Positions 36,669-48,675 of a DNA stretch of 64,000 nt are shown piece by piece. This DNA comes from Halocafeteria seosinensis. Its lineage: Eukaryota > Sar > Bigyra > Bicosoecida. The stretch is taken from NCBI GenBank assembly GCA_001687465.1, contig LVLI01000409.1, forward strand, positions 1 through 64,000, given 5' to 3'. The translations under genes were made by a program, and so were the position numbers. The notes under the pieces were generated by a model, which was not told where the DNA came from, did not search any database, and worked only from the letters and a program-made list of their open reading frames with translations. Positions within the stretch are counted from its first letter, which is position 1. The number at the start of each line of letters is the position of its first letter.

Positions 36669-37921
36669 ATGGACAATAGTACAGCTGAATCCAAGGGTGG
36701 CACTCCCAAGAAGAAGCAGCCCGCCTCTTCTTCGTCGCATAAAAAGAAAAAAGCCTCCAATGGCAATGACAATGGATCGACACCCAGGCAGTCGAAGAAA
36801 AAGACCACTCCAAAACAGAAACAAGCTCAATCAGACCCCACTTCCTCCCCCAAGGGAGGAGGAGGCAAATCTAAAGCGTCTGCGTCTTCCACACAAGCTG
36901 CACAAGCACCACCTGCACCTTCCTCCTCTGGCAAGAACGGGAATAAACAGCGTCAGACTCAGGAGACCATCCACTTGGATGGAGAGGCTGCCCAGAATAT
37001 AAACTACGCAGTTCTTAGGCGTCTGGAACCGACTTTGCAAGAAATTATAACACAAGCCAGTCACGTGGTCATATACGTGTACCAAGATGAGAAAGGCACT
37101 TGGGTACGTAGTCGATTGACCAAATCTGTATGGCTGTCTCGGGGGAGGTTATTTTTGTCGTCTTTGCGGTGCAGGAACGCAAGCATGTCGAAGGAGCAGC
37201 TTTTATATTTAAAAGGTGGGCAGGGAACACTGTAATTAAGCGCTGTATGCTTGATTGTTAGAATACCCCGTTCATGTTGTCACACAGGCAAACGGAGCCC
37301 CAATACCGATTCTTGGTTACTAACCGATTGAACACTACTAATTTTATCCAGGACATTACTCCCTCTCTGACACATCAAGCCCAAGCACCATACCTCTTTT
37401 TCAAAGACCGCTCTGTAGGTACGACTCACGGAGTTTGGTTTTATGATGAAGGAGAAATGCAGCTGGCTCTGAAGACCATCAAGGAACTGCCGCGATCGAA
37501 TGATTCCGAAGTTCAGTCTCCACCTAACAAGGCTCCCGTAGAAGAGTCGAGGGCATCAGAAGAAGAGTCTAGAGGGACGACAAATAAAGCAGGGGCAAAT
37601 TTGCTTTCTCTTATCACAGGGTCTGCGCCTGGAGCCGGGAGGTCTAAAGCCTCCAGTGGCGTTGCTGATGGTGAGGATACTGGGGAAGCAACCTGTCAGC
37701 CTCGACGAGCTCTGAAGGGCGCATTCGAGGAAACTGGATTCAATGGAGGCTCGCCACCACAGTCTTCGTCTGCTACTGACGGAGAAGCTGGCGGTGCCAC
37801 AGCAATCGGCGAAGAGGAACGTATGAGGTTTCGCCGCGTTTTCAAGGAAATGTTAGAAGATGATTCTTTCATGGATATGTTGATTCGAAAATTTGATCAA
37901 GTCTCACAACATACAAAATAA
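36669..37921 (+). CDS. DCP1: mRNA-decapping factor DCP1
   Basis: Three exons (36669-37103, 37175-37215, 37288-37921), phases 0 and 2 matching, 369 residues. DCP1 activates the decapping enzyme DCP2 in the cytoplasm and P-bodies. After a 95-residue Lys/Ser/Gln-rich N-terminus comes the EVH1-type fold: INYAVLRRLEPTLQEIITQ, HVVIYVYQDEKGTW, KHVEGAAFIFKR (spanning the small second exon), PQYRFLVTNRLNTTNF, APYLFFKD, GVWFYDEGEM. The C-terminus RRVFKEMLEDDSFMDMLIRK resembles the trimerisation domain. The N-terminal extension before EVH1 is longer than in yeast or human DCP1. Confidence 0.92.
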
Positions 37922-37961
37922 TACATATGCTGTGTATGGTGCGTAACTCTGTAGTGGGCAG

Positions 37962-40299
37962 TTAGTAATCCAGGGGTGCCTGAGGCACCTTTCCAGGATG
38001 GTCAGTGCAGAAGAGAAGTGCAGCCACTGATATGATTCCCTGAAGATTGGAAAAGAGTGCTATCGATTGAGTGTTCCAGTGTTCATGAAATGAACTGAAG
38101 AGGGTCTAAGAAGTACTTACAGCGGAGACCATGAGACCTATCTGAAACTGCCACATTGCTCTCATATTCGTTCCCATGGCGTCATCGCAGAGTGTGTTCT
38201 GTATGAAATTGAATTCAGTGGTAAAATTGAACCTTGGTGAAATGATGATCGATCCCTTACCAAAGCGTGGAACGATGGCTCTGCGTACTCAGCGCAGCGA
38301 GTACTATTGGGCAAAGGAGAGAGTAGAGTATAAACACGTCCCGTCTGTGATCCCAAGTACAAATGATACGGAAACTACAGTAATCCTTCATGAATAATTT
38401 TCAGCACCCACGTTTCTCGTCATCCGTGACAGGTCTTTGGTTATTTTGCTCAGAAGATCTCTTACGGTCTGTAATTCTGCCGCCGTATACCCGGAAGTGC
38501 TTCCACTGTCGTCGAGTTCGGACTCGATATTCTCTTTAGAAACGTTAAAACTGCTATCGATTCTAAGGATGCTTTCTTGCATGTCATTGGTTAGATTGAC
38601 AGCAGAACGGATTTCTCCAGGTAGGCCAACGAGATCCATGCCAGGTTCCGCAGGGCATCGAGAATAGTATTCAATTGTGAGTTTCAAGTGCGGATTAGTT
38701 GTCATCCGTTGGGCAGCTGCATGTGGGACAATTGAGTTATTGAGGACACGCAAGCTCAAGCCTGCAGAAGTATCTTCTTACTCTTGAACGGCTCCTGGCA
38801 AAAGTCGGCAGTGGCAATTAACATTGCCAGCATGATAGCAGCGAATAGCCATATGAAAAAGAGCCAAATCAAGTTTAAAGTCCCCGTAGCTGCACGCTTT
38901 ATACTGCCTCGTGACTAGGTTGGGTAATTTCAGCTTGTCAACCAACAACATACCCTTGAAAACGGTCTTGCATATCCCCATGGGCAGCAAAGAAACCACG
39001 AGCAAGACAACAACAGCTACAAGAACTGCAGCATATCCAAAACTGAACTCCTCAATCATGTCAATGGCATCATCACCGTTATCTATTGCGTCGTTTGTAG
39101 GTTCCAGTATCTTTTCTTGCAAAGTGATCACAATCTCTTTGGTCCTTAAAGTAACTTTCATAGAATTGATTTGTGACTTACATCTATTGTGCTGCTTGCT
39201 CCGTCGCGAAGTTCCCCAAGCAGCTGTTGTACGGGGATGCCAAAGTCTAAACGAATTCCTTGGAACGCGTTATCTCTTAGAGGTTCAGTCTCGGAAGTCT
39301 CATTTCGTACAAAACTGTGCTCATGAACAGTCAATTATATGAGTTCCATTTCCGTAAACCAACCAAACTCCAAAGACACTCACTCGGTGTCAGCTAGATT
39401 TAGCATCGCAGTCGAGCTTGAGCCAACATCTTCTCTCAGTCCTCCTTGCAGCAGTCGGGCTTCACCAAGACTCTCATGGACTATTTTTGTGAGCGCATTG
39501 ACCTCTGTTGTGAGCACAATAAAGTGAGTGCTATTATTTCTCAAACTTCGTAAGTCAATTGTTTCAGCTCTCACATCTACTTACCCTTGACTGAGTCCAT
39601 TGTGGAACGCAAATTTGTCCCAAGGCTTTCAGTAAAACCTAGAGTTAGTGCGGCCAAAATACAGTAGAGAACACTGCAAACAGTCGCCCAAGTAGAGCTA
39701 TAGGTCGGTACAATGATTTAGGGGAAAATGCATAAGAATGCTACACACCCAAACAGCCAGATGACGAGAAGACCTCTTCGGCTATAATGAGAACCTTTGG
39801 GTAGACACGGACACCGACAACGCTTGCAGCAACCCTTTTTCTCCTGAAGCTTGTCAAAGTCGGGATCCCCTTCAAATCCCGAATATTGCTTTCTCGCATG
39901 ACAGCACAGACAATGTGAGCAGCAACAAGAGCAGCAAGTCCTGGAGAAACAAAAAATGGAGAGCATGTATGCGGGTCAACAAGTTTAACTATGCAGGTAA
40001 TCCGAGCCTTACCAAAGGAAGATTACGATCCACAACAAGATGCCAACAATAAGTATTATAGCTGCAGGAAAAGCAATTCCCTCCGCTGCAAAAGCAATAG
40101 CTTGACGAAAATACAGTATGGCGCGCATTTAAATGAAGGGAATCTCGGCCAGGCACGTACCATAAGTCATCTGATCATCACCGGAAACAGCGGCAAAATC
40201 CGTGCCTGGTGTGTCCCCTCCAGTGATGGATTGACGTTCGATATCATGAAAGAAGTCTAGAGAGGATGGTGCCTCAAATGTACAGTCTTTGCACTCCAT
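37962..40299 (-). CDS. Multi-span membrane protein, prominin/tweety-like
   Basis: At least six exons. I placed 40299-40161, 40085-40013 and 39940 onward by motif and phase; the ends downstream are approximate. The order is: short extracellular start (MECKDCTFEAPSS), TM1 (IAFPAAIILIVGILLWIVIF), a cysteine-rich turn (TCCSCCCSHCLCCH, KGCCKRCRCPC), TM2 (GLLVIWLFGVLYCILAALT), an extracellular loop with N-glycosylation-type sites, TM3 (SFGYAAVLVAVVVLLVVSLL), a second cysteine-containing loop, and a last TM (FQIGLMVSA...IISVAALLF). A cysteine-rich intracellular stretch between TM1 and TM2, with large outer loops, is the pentaspan plan of prominin and tweety families. Sequence identity is not strong; homology is inference. 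Confidence 0.7.
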
Positions 40300-40916
40300 C
40301 CTTGCTTATCTGCCGTGCGTTATCCCGCTAGGCAGCACACTGGCCACATTACTCTCCGAGAGAGGCCACCGATCGATACGAGAGGCGTAACAAGAGATGG
40401 AGACTCAGTAAACTCTCTGTGACAGTATAAAGACAACCCTGAAAAGGTAGTACGACAACAACAAGGGGAAAAGGTAGTACTGGCTCCGGAAACCGGTGCC
40501 CCAGTATCCGTTATTGCCGTTGAAGGCAACTTGAAGCACGGTGGACCATTGGTGGAGCCAGTTTGTTCTCCAATAGTTCTCCGATAGTGTTCTGATGATT
40601 TCGTACGTTTATTTTACATATTGCATGAGCTAAGAAGACACAGCATTATAGAACATGATGGAGCAGAAATTATCTTGGGACTGCAGAAATTCTGAGTGCA
40701 GAAGTTTCCAGTCCAAGTCGTAACTTCGGACCCAAGCGGCGAAAATTGATGAGCGTCAGCCTCGTGCAATGCAACCGACTGCCAACAGTGTCATTTCAGT
40801 TGATTCCCACGTTGTACAGTGATCCATCTCTCCGAGTCCTTGCGCGTTTCTGCAAAAGCTTCGACGACAACATGAATTATCAAGTAACCGCTACTGGTTG
40901 TACTCCATTCGAACCA
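40300..40916. other. Intergenic region, no gene seen
   Basis: About 615 bp between the prominin-like start and the FtsJ stop. No coding or RNA feature recognised. Confidence 0.5.
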
Positions 40917-42047
40917 CTATTCATTCTCAGCTGTGAGTCTCGATCTCCGAAATTGTTGGGCAACGATGAAGTATTCGGCGCTTTCATTCCGTGAGGCTTC
41001 AGGCTTGACGCGTTCTACTTTTTTAAAGCACAGTTCTATGCTTTTCACGAGAGAGTTGGCCTCCTCACATCCATCCCTCATTTTCGTGACAAGCGTTCCA
41101 TCACGCTTCAGCACTTTTTTCGCGTACTGGAACGCCAAGTCCGCCAATTGAGTCTGCTTTACAGCATCAGTAATAGAATCTCCCACAAACGAATGCGACT
41201 GTGACATACGCGATCCCCTCAGCTTGACAGTACATACAAGAGATTGAAAAAATACCGACACGTACCATGTCAGACATAACCACATCAGCTTGGCCTTTCC
41301 TTAAATACTTTGTTACAGTTTGTCGGACATTAGAATCATTAAAATCCCCGCAGATAAACACGCTACCAGGAACTGGTTGAATCGGCAGTAAGTCCACAGA
41401 CAGCAGCCTGGTCTTCGTAACGCACACTCGTGAGCCTGCCGGTAGCGACGTAGCCAACGGAACTTCCCGTTCCTTCTGCTGGAGGTGTCCACTTTCATTC
41501 AACGCCTCGGATTCATCTGTGGCAATATCCATAATCCTTCTTCTTTTAGCTTTGTTTGAACCTGACTTCGGCACATGTTGAGCTACCGCAGATCCTCGGT
41601 ATCGTTGGTCGATTGCTAAGAAGGGCTGCGTGCAGTCAGTCTCACGTTGGTGTAAATCCTTCGGAATATCGTCCCCATGTTGGGAACTACTGGGGTGTTC
41701 ATTCTCCCGGAATTTCATACTATTCTTGAAGAGGTGCATAGCATTGTCTGTAGTCTTTGATTGCACTTGGCAATTCGTTTCAGATGCCACGTATTGACTC
41801 CATCCTCCAGGCGCTGCACCTAAGTCCACTATCTGATACCCTTGTCGTATTATTTTAAATCTCTGCATGCGACGCCGCCACACGATAAATAACCACTATG
41901 CCTGGAAAAGTGACGCTGTGGGTGGACGACACCTACCTTATTTATCTGCATCAATTTAAAGGCAGCCCTGGACCGCCAGCCTTCCTCCGACGCAGCCGCC
42001 ACAAAGCGATCACGCAGCTGTCTCTCCAGCCATTTGGAGCGGGGCAT
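40917..42047 (-). CDS. FtsJ-type RNA 2'-O-methyltransferase with a large insert
   Basis: Three exons (42047-41937, 41862-41266, 41198-40917), introns 74 and 67 nt, all phase 0, 329 residues. The family methylates ribose 2'-OH of rRNA or tRNA. Start MPRSKWLERQLRDRFVAAA leads to EGWRSRAAFKLMQINK (first catalytic lysine), SAM motif IVDLGAAPGGWSQ, GDFND, VVMSDM (aspartate), DGTLVTKM (second lysine) and RVKPEASRNESAEYF (glutamate), the K-D-K-E tetrad. Between motif I and the next conserved block lies an insert of roughly 110 residues, Ser/Asp-rich with an NKAKRRRIMD basic patch. It is MRM2/RrmJ-like in the short N-terminus; target RNA and compartment are not determined. Confidence 0.92.
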
Positions 42048-42535
42048 CGTTCCGTCCTACCCATTGAACCCTGATACACGACGTAACATGATTGAACTGC
42101 AACCATGCTACACTAATGGTTAGTAGACACCCTATCAACACACATAAATTATGTGAAGGTGGTAGTGTACGGAGTCGGTTGCATTTTATTCATCGGAATG
42201 GGTGTGATTCACCTGCTTCTACGATGCTCTGTGGTATGTCTTTGGGAAAAGACCCCGTTCGGCAAGAACTCGTATTGAAAAGGCATGCATGTCACTAGTG
42301 GAGGTGAAGTTGTCACGTGCAACGGGTGGCCGAAGTGCGTGCCTCCAGCGTCTCAAATGAGAGGAATACCAGGGAGAAGCGAGTCCCCCTACATGTATAA
42401 TTTGGCGCATATACGGCAATTGGTTATTGCCATTTCATGGTGTACAATTGTCTTCAGCACGATGCTCCCAGATGGAAGACTGACACTCGGTGTTCAGTCA
42501 TCCCAAAGAAGCGGTTGCTCCGTATGATTCCTAAT
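42048..42535. other. Intergenic region, no gene seen
   Basis: About 490 bp between the FtsJ start and the FHA-WDR70 stop. Confidence 0.5.
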
Positions 42536-45195
42536 TCAGGATTTATTATCTTCATCTTCATCACCGTATTCCTCTTCCAGAGTCTTACTTTCGTATTGTG
42601 CCTGAGGCTGCGTCTTCTCATAAGCACTTCCTACTAATTTGCTCTTCTTGGCCAATGGCTCATACTGAAGAAGTCGCTCTCGAGGATCCTCCTCTGCAGT
42701 TGTATATCAAAAGTCGACATAATGCAACACCTATCAATCTTTTTTCGCATCTTATTGGAACGTACCAACTAGCTTGTTCTTATGCTGTTCCTTCATTGCA
42801 TGCTGCAAGTGGGTACGAGACCCTATGTGAAGCTCTCCATCCCCCATTTCCGTTGATGGCTGCTCAGGTTTCTTCGAAACGATCGGATCTCTCCTCAGAC
42901 TGTGCCACATTCTCCGTCCCGTCTCTTCATCGTAGTTCACGACTCCCGGTACTCTGTCCTTCGGTCTTATCCTTCTGGGTCTTTCCCCTGACATTATGAT
43001 GGGTGCAGCCATATCGATGGTGTCAAGTTTAGACTTAATCTTCTTCTTAGAAGACAAGAGAGCTCCCTTGTTTGAGACCTCTTCATCAAACAACACTCGG
43101 GTGGTAGCATCAGAGCTTCCTAAAAATAGTTGGTTGATTTGAGGGTGCCATTTCACAACCGGCAGTGAGTCGTTATCACATGCTTTGGCATGCAGAAGCA
43201 CACATTCGTTGTGATAGGCGTCAGAGTTTTTTCCCCAAACTTGGTTGAGGTCTACCCGCTTGTGGTGCTGTTGACATTTTGCAAAGTCGAGCAAAACGAA
43301 ATAGCCATCCCCCTTGTTTCTTCCCGCAGAGTTTCCTAAAGCCATAAATTTCCCATCGGGACTCCAGCATACATTAGCTGAATGGAGTAGAGTTGGAACA
43401 TTTTCTATTGTGGTCAAAGGAGACTTCGCCTTTCGCATGTCCCATACTTTGACCATTCCATCAAGCCCTCGGGAGGCAAAGGTATAGGAGCTACCTGAAG
43501 CATTGGGTTGGAAATCTAAAGATGTTACCGCGTGCTCTTGCTTTCCATGAGCATCCCGAATTACTTTTGACGGTCTGATACAGGAAGTCCGCTTGTCAAA
43601 CATCTGAATTGAACCATCCTGAAAACACGAACACGAAAAAGCACGTCGTTATATTCTGAGAGCTTTTTCAATTTATGAAAAACCACTGTACTTACAAATC
43701 CACCAGCAACGGCCAAATATCCCGAGGGTGCAAAGCCGCATGTGCTTGCTCCAGTCCACAGTCCCTTGTCATCTTTAAGTCGAACCACATGCTCACAGAA
43801 TAACTCACCGTCGAAAGCTATTTCCCCATTCAAGTCCCACCATCTTACCGTTCCTTCAATGGCACTAGTAAGGGTAATATTCCGATCCGAAGGATGCCAC
43901 TCGGCATGTGTAACTTCGCCAATATGACCGCGTGTGTTCCTTAGGTCCATCAAGTACTGGTTGCCCTTAACAAAAGTCAGTTGCCAATTACCATCTCTAT
44001 CATAAATTTGAGGTTGTCGACTACCAGTTGCAACAATAAATGAATCTCCCGTAGGAGAAAAATCGACTGCCTTGATAACGTTTCCTTCTTCCGGACAGAT
44101 ATCTTTGAACGGACGATGCTCGGCGTCCATTCCCCCGAAATCATACAACTTCAGGTGGTGGTCAAGACTACCTGTAATGACACGGGCTCCTGCCCGATCC
44201 AACCCTATCGCTGAAACGGTCCGCTCATGTCCCCGCAAAACAGCACACCGAACCACTGGAACCCCGTGCTTCCTTGCCAGCTGGATTTTCTCTGTTGAGT
44301 TTCCGAGGACGTCACTCCCCCCTTGTTCCTTATTTCCATCCTCCTGTACATCCTCCTCGTCGTTAGGAAACTCGATGCTGGCATCTTCATTATCTGTGTA
44401 CTGAAAAGCTTTTGCTTCCCTATACTCTTCAGCAATTCCTGATACAGCCTTAGTGCCTGCTTTTCCCGACGTAGCCCCAAAAGCACCAGGCAACCCGAGT
44501 TTCTCCGGGTTCATATCGACGTCCTCTGTGCTATCTTGCACTGAATGTCGATCATTGGTGTTATCTGACGATGTTTTAGTCTGCTCAGTGGAGTTCACAT
44601 TCTCATTCACGCGGCCAGGTTCGACGGCCTTAGACGGATCGACCGACTTCCGCGCTAGGACATATCTCCTAGAACTCTCTCCAAGCTGGAAGTAATCACC
44701 TTCTGCGCATCACGATGTTTGCAAATCTTTGAGTTATATCATACATCATGTGGCGAGTAAAAAGGTGCTGACATTCTTACCTTGTAGTGTCTTAGTTTGG
44801 TCAGATTTCAATTGAACACCATTCACAAAGGTTCCATTTCGTGCCTTGAGGTCCTTTAGCATAACTTGCGGTGGGGATGCGTGCTGTTTTCCCTGGCTCT
44901 TGGCCATAGAAGGAAGGACGAGAACGCGCGCATGGCATCGACTAATCGACTCATGGTTTAACACAATATCGGAAACATCTCCTTTTCTGCCCAATGTGAT
45001 ACTTTCGGCCGTGTCGGCTGGTTGAGGAAGCTTGATTTCCTGTACTATCTGGTCACCTTTCTGCACCTCCACTACCCAATGTGAGTTTGCTCCTTCATTA
45101 TCACTCTGCTCCTGTTCCTGCTGTTTCGAAGTGGTATTGCTCTCTGTAGTAGGAGAAAGAGAGATCTCTTCTCCAGCATGGGTTGAAGATGACAT
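42536..45195 (-). CDS. WDR70: FHA domain fused to WDR70
   Basis: Four exons (45195-44781, 44702-43696, 43618-42766, 42693-42536) with introns 78, 77 and 72 nt in phases 1, 0 and 1, giving 810 residues. The N-terminus carries an FHA phosphothreonine-binding domain: ESITLGRKGDVSDIVLNHESISRCHARV, LKDLKARNGTFVNG, GDYFQLGESSRRYVL, with the conserved GR, S..H and NG. A linker follows, then LGLPGAFG and seven WD40 blades, RCAVLRGHERTVSAIGLD, DHHLKLYDFGGMD, VIDRDG-like IYDRDGNW, NTRGHIGEVTHAEWHP, DGSIQMFDKR, VKVWDMRKAK, ending in RERLLQYEPLAKKSKL. This is WDR70, in animals a CUL4-DDB1-associated factor in DNA damage and H2B ubiquitination. The fusion to FHA is not one I know. Start could be 45261. 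Confidence 0.9.
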
Positions 45196-45719
45196 CGTAC
45201 CACTCTGTTCGTCACACTTTATAATCACATTCGATCCGCACTGAAGTAGACAAAATATCATACGTATCCTGTGCGCCTACACAAACCTCTGGCGGTATCT
45301 TGTGTGCAGCAGATGTTTCATGCAGGCCTTAACTACCAAGTAGATGAAAAGATTGTCCTCTCGTTCAATGTCAATGTGGTTTTCATCTAGTCCATGAGCG
45401 AATGACGTTCCAAAGCTTTTATTGTTTCCCCCTTTTCAGAATGCATGGTATAAAAGAGCCGAAAGAAGGAATAGTGGAGAATAGATAGCAGTGTGCCCGG
45501 GTATTGTCCTAGTGGCATTGAAGGAAGTCAGTCCTTGCGTTTGTGCCCCGTTGCACAAGGTCCCGTTCTCTCTTCCTTCTGGATCAGGGGACATTATTAC
45601 AAGCCTTTATAAGGGTGTTATCACCTCTACAAGTTGGCAGGGAGACTGAAGCGCACGTATAGACCCACGCAACGGGGGAAAGCCAAGCTATGGCTTTAGT
45701 GCGCTTTGGGTGATGGAGT
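45196..45719. promoter_or_regulatory. Divergent promoter region, no gene seen
   Basis: About 525 bp between the FHA-WDR70 gene and the divergent membrane-protein gene at 45720. Confidence 0.4.
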
Positions 45720-48453
45720 ATGCGGCGTATTGAGCAAGTTAGCAGTGATACATACAGCAATATGGAGGGAAAAATGAGAAGGAAGAAACCAATAGAGCAT
45801 GTATTCAAAGCACTACAATCGACCGTGCTTGTGCTCCTGGCATTTCCGTATTATAGTAATCGTAGTATGGATGGAGTGGGTGGACTTATACGTACAGCCG
45901 AAGCCAAGAATACCGCCCTGGAATGTCAGGCTTCAGCGTGCGAGTATGCTTTCCAAATGAAAACGAGTGGTAAGGACTTAACATTTTCAGGCCTGACACA
46001 CGGGGAATTCCTATACATTGGTTCTGCTTCGTTATTCGCTTCACAGGGAACTATATCGAAGCTGCCGTCGCCATTGAAGCCTTTCTCAGAGGACTTCCGA
46101 ATTCCTTCGAAAGGGTCGTTTGGCGTGCAGTGAGTGAATACCATCACAAATCTAAAAGTAGTAATAGTTTGAAATCGGGGCGCATGCGTACACTCTTGCA
46201 GGATATAGTGTGCTCAACGATTAAAGATACTATTGGTGCTTCCCGGTTGTTAGCGGACTTATATAGAAAAATGCAAATGCCATTGGCTGCTGCCGTGTTG
46301 TCTCGACAAGCAACTGTGTGGTCTTCTCTTATGTGGGACTGGAACATGGTAAGGACGCCACTATTTGAAAAATTTCATTCTATGAGATTTAGCTGTTTCG
46401 CGCTTGCGGTTTTCCAGCGAGTATCGTTAGAGTTTGATAGACTCAAGAGAGATCTTTTGGCTTCTGGAGAAACGGCGGCTGCAATGCGAGTCGCAGAGGA
46501 GCGCCAAAAGAAGCATATGGAGAAACAAAGCAGCGATGGAAGCAATCTCGTAATTAATATTGTGGAGGTACTATTCCTGAACTTTCTAGAGATGAGCCAG
46601 CAGTAAGTGCGCAGCAATTTGTCGCTAGAATGTTAGTAACAGTGTTAGTATACTGATGTCAATTGCAATGTTCCAGGGAGCAAGAAGCACGAATGAATCG
46701 CTGGCAGCACATTGTCGACACCGATGAATATTTTAGGCCCTTTGGACACATAACAATTCCGCTAATGAGGCTGCTGAAGACCATTCACAAAGCCAAAGAT
46801 AAACACCGTGCGAAAAAGTTAATCGATTCAAAGATCAAACTGTACGAAGGGCAAAAGAAGGAAGCAGAGAGAGATCCTCGAAAAACGCCTGATACATCTG
46901 TAGAAGTATATCGCCTTTTGCGTATCCTCAAAGGCCACGAGTCTACAGCTAAGCCAAACAGTGTCCGCTTGCACACCAGCGGGTGTAAAGAATACCAAGG
47001 CTGCTTTCCCGAGCTGCAGTATTCTATTGCCAGTCAGGTTGTCACCCAAACAACCACCTCCCCTACCGAAACTCTTACAGTACCGGTAAGTACAGACCAG
47101 GAGCAATTTCCCCGATTTGTACCAGTCGAGCAGAACGATAACGCTGCGGGAAAGCGCAAGTTTGAGAGTGGGGATGGGCATCTCAGGGAACCTATCCGCA
47201 ACTATAGGGATGGTGCATCTCAGCGTTTTGGCTTTGGTAACGCCAAGAGGGGTAAAGAAGCCAGTGTTCCCATCGGAGCTCTGATTAACGATAATAAGCT
47301 AGTTCTGGATTCAGCTGAGGGCAGGTATATTCCGAAACGCCATCCCATGGGTACATCTGCACAAGAGCCACGGAAGGCGCCAGGTGATGCGTGGCTCCGA
47401 ATATTACCCTTAAAGAACGTAGAGCTCGTTGCCTCCGTCGTTCTATTTGCCGGTATTGCAGCGCTTACCACGTTCACATTGATTACGTTCATCATACTGA
47501 AGTTACGCATAAAGGCTTTACTAAAGCCAATTAGAGGCTCTCGACAGGACGCTCACGTACATCAGAAGCAAACGAAAGAGTCGGACACTGGCAAAGAAGA
47601 AACTCCTCGAAATCCGGCTGTATTACCCCAGGAGACCGAAGCTCCAAAAGAGAAGCAAGATGCCGAGCACGTTTGCTATACCGAAAATAACAACAATAGT
47701 GTAAATATTGATGCTTGCCAGCCAGGTGGGGGACATGTAACAAAGGCTGATTCCGCGATTCGTCAGGAAGTCGCGGATAACAAAAACGTTTCTCCGGATG
47801 ACTCCCGAGTTCCCGATCCAGCCATTGTGAAGAAAAACAAGAAAAACGTCTCTAAGCAAAAACAACGAGGAGCCGTCACCAACGGGAACTTAACGAATGG
47901 GATACAAGATTCGAGTGACTCACGGAACTCGAAGCGGGAATCTCGGAACAGAAATTCCGCTATGCTGGCGAGGCTGGTAGTGTCATCAAGTATAAACAAC
48001 AACTACGTCCCTGAAAGTGGGGATAGAAATACGACGCTTCCTTCTCCCGGGAACTCCGCCTCTGCAGCTAACCTTTCCCTGGGTTCTTCGTTGTCGCAAG
48101 AGGCACTGATGCATCAGCAAGATCAGCCAGAAGGAAAGGCGTCAGACGCTAAGACAGATAACTCCTCAGTTCAGCTAGCGGAGTTAACGGAAGAACAAAG
48201 GAGAGAGCAAAGAATTCAAGAGGCTCTGAGTAAGATTCGTTACAAACCTCCTCGAGCGGTCGACAAGTGGCCCTCGCGAGAAGAGGAAGAAGTGAGAGAT
48301 GCGTTAGAGAGGTTCGATGCTTCACCGCTCTACGTAGACATGCCTGAACCTCAAATAACCACCAACATCCGAGGTCAAAGGTACATTTTTGCAAATGGTC
48401 CTTACGGCTACGGTCTATATGCTGTTGAACCGGTGAAATCAGACCCTAAGTGA
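45720..48453 (+). CDS. Large membrane protein of unknown function
   Basis: Four exons (45720-45969, 46047-46348, 46418-46602, 46677-48453), phases 1, 0 and 2 all consistent, 837 residues. A basic start then a hydrophobic segment at about residues 33-45 (STVLVLLAFPYYS) can act as a signal anchor. The luminal part has helices (IEAAVAIEAFLRGLPNSFERVV; LADLYRKMQMPLAAAVL) and few cysteines. A strong membrane segment ELVASVVLFAGIAALTTFTLITFIILKL occurs at about residue 490. The rest is a cytoplasmic tail of about 320 residues, polar and disordered, ending PYGYGLYAVEPVKSDPK. No family recognised; N-in or N-out topology is inference. Confidence 0.8.
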
Positions 48454-48675
48454 CGTACCAGCACTTACCGCTACATCTGCTCACTGAAATCAATACTCCT
48501 CATCCAGCTAATACAGCAGCAGAGGGAGGATATACTCACAAAGTTTCGCTTATGGAGCACTTATGGTCTGTCAGCATGCATCTCTGGAGTCTATCCTTAT
48601 AATTTTGATAGGTGGGTTCAGATAGGTCTAGTCAATCTGAACGACGGCCCTGAATATGGGCTGGAAGAGCCGCAG

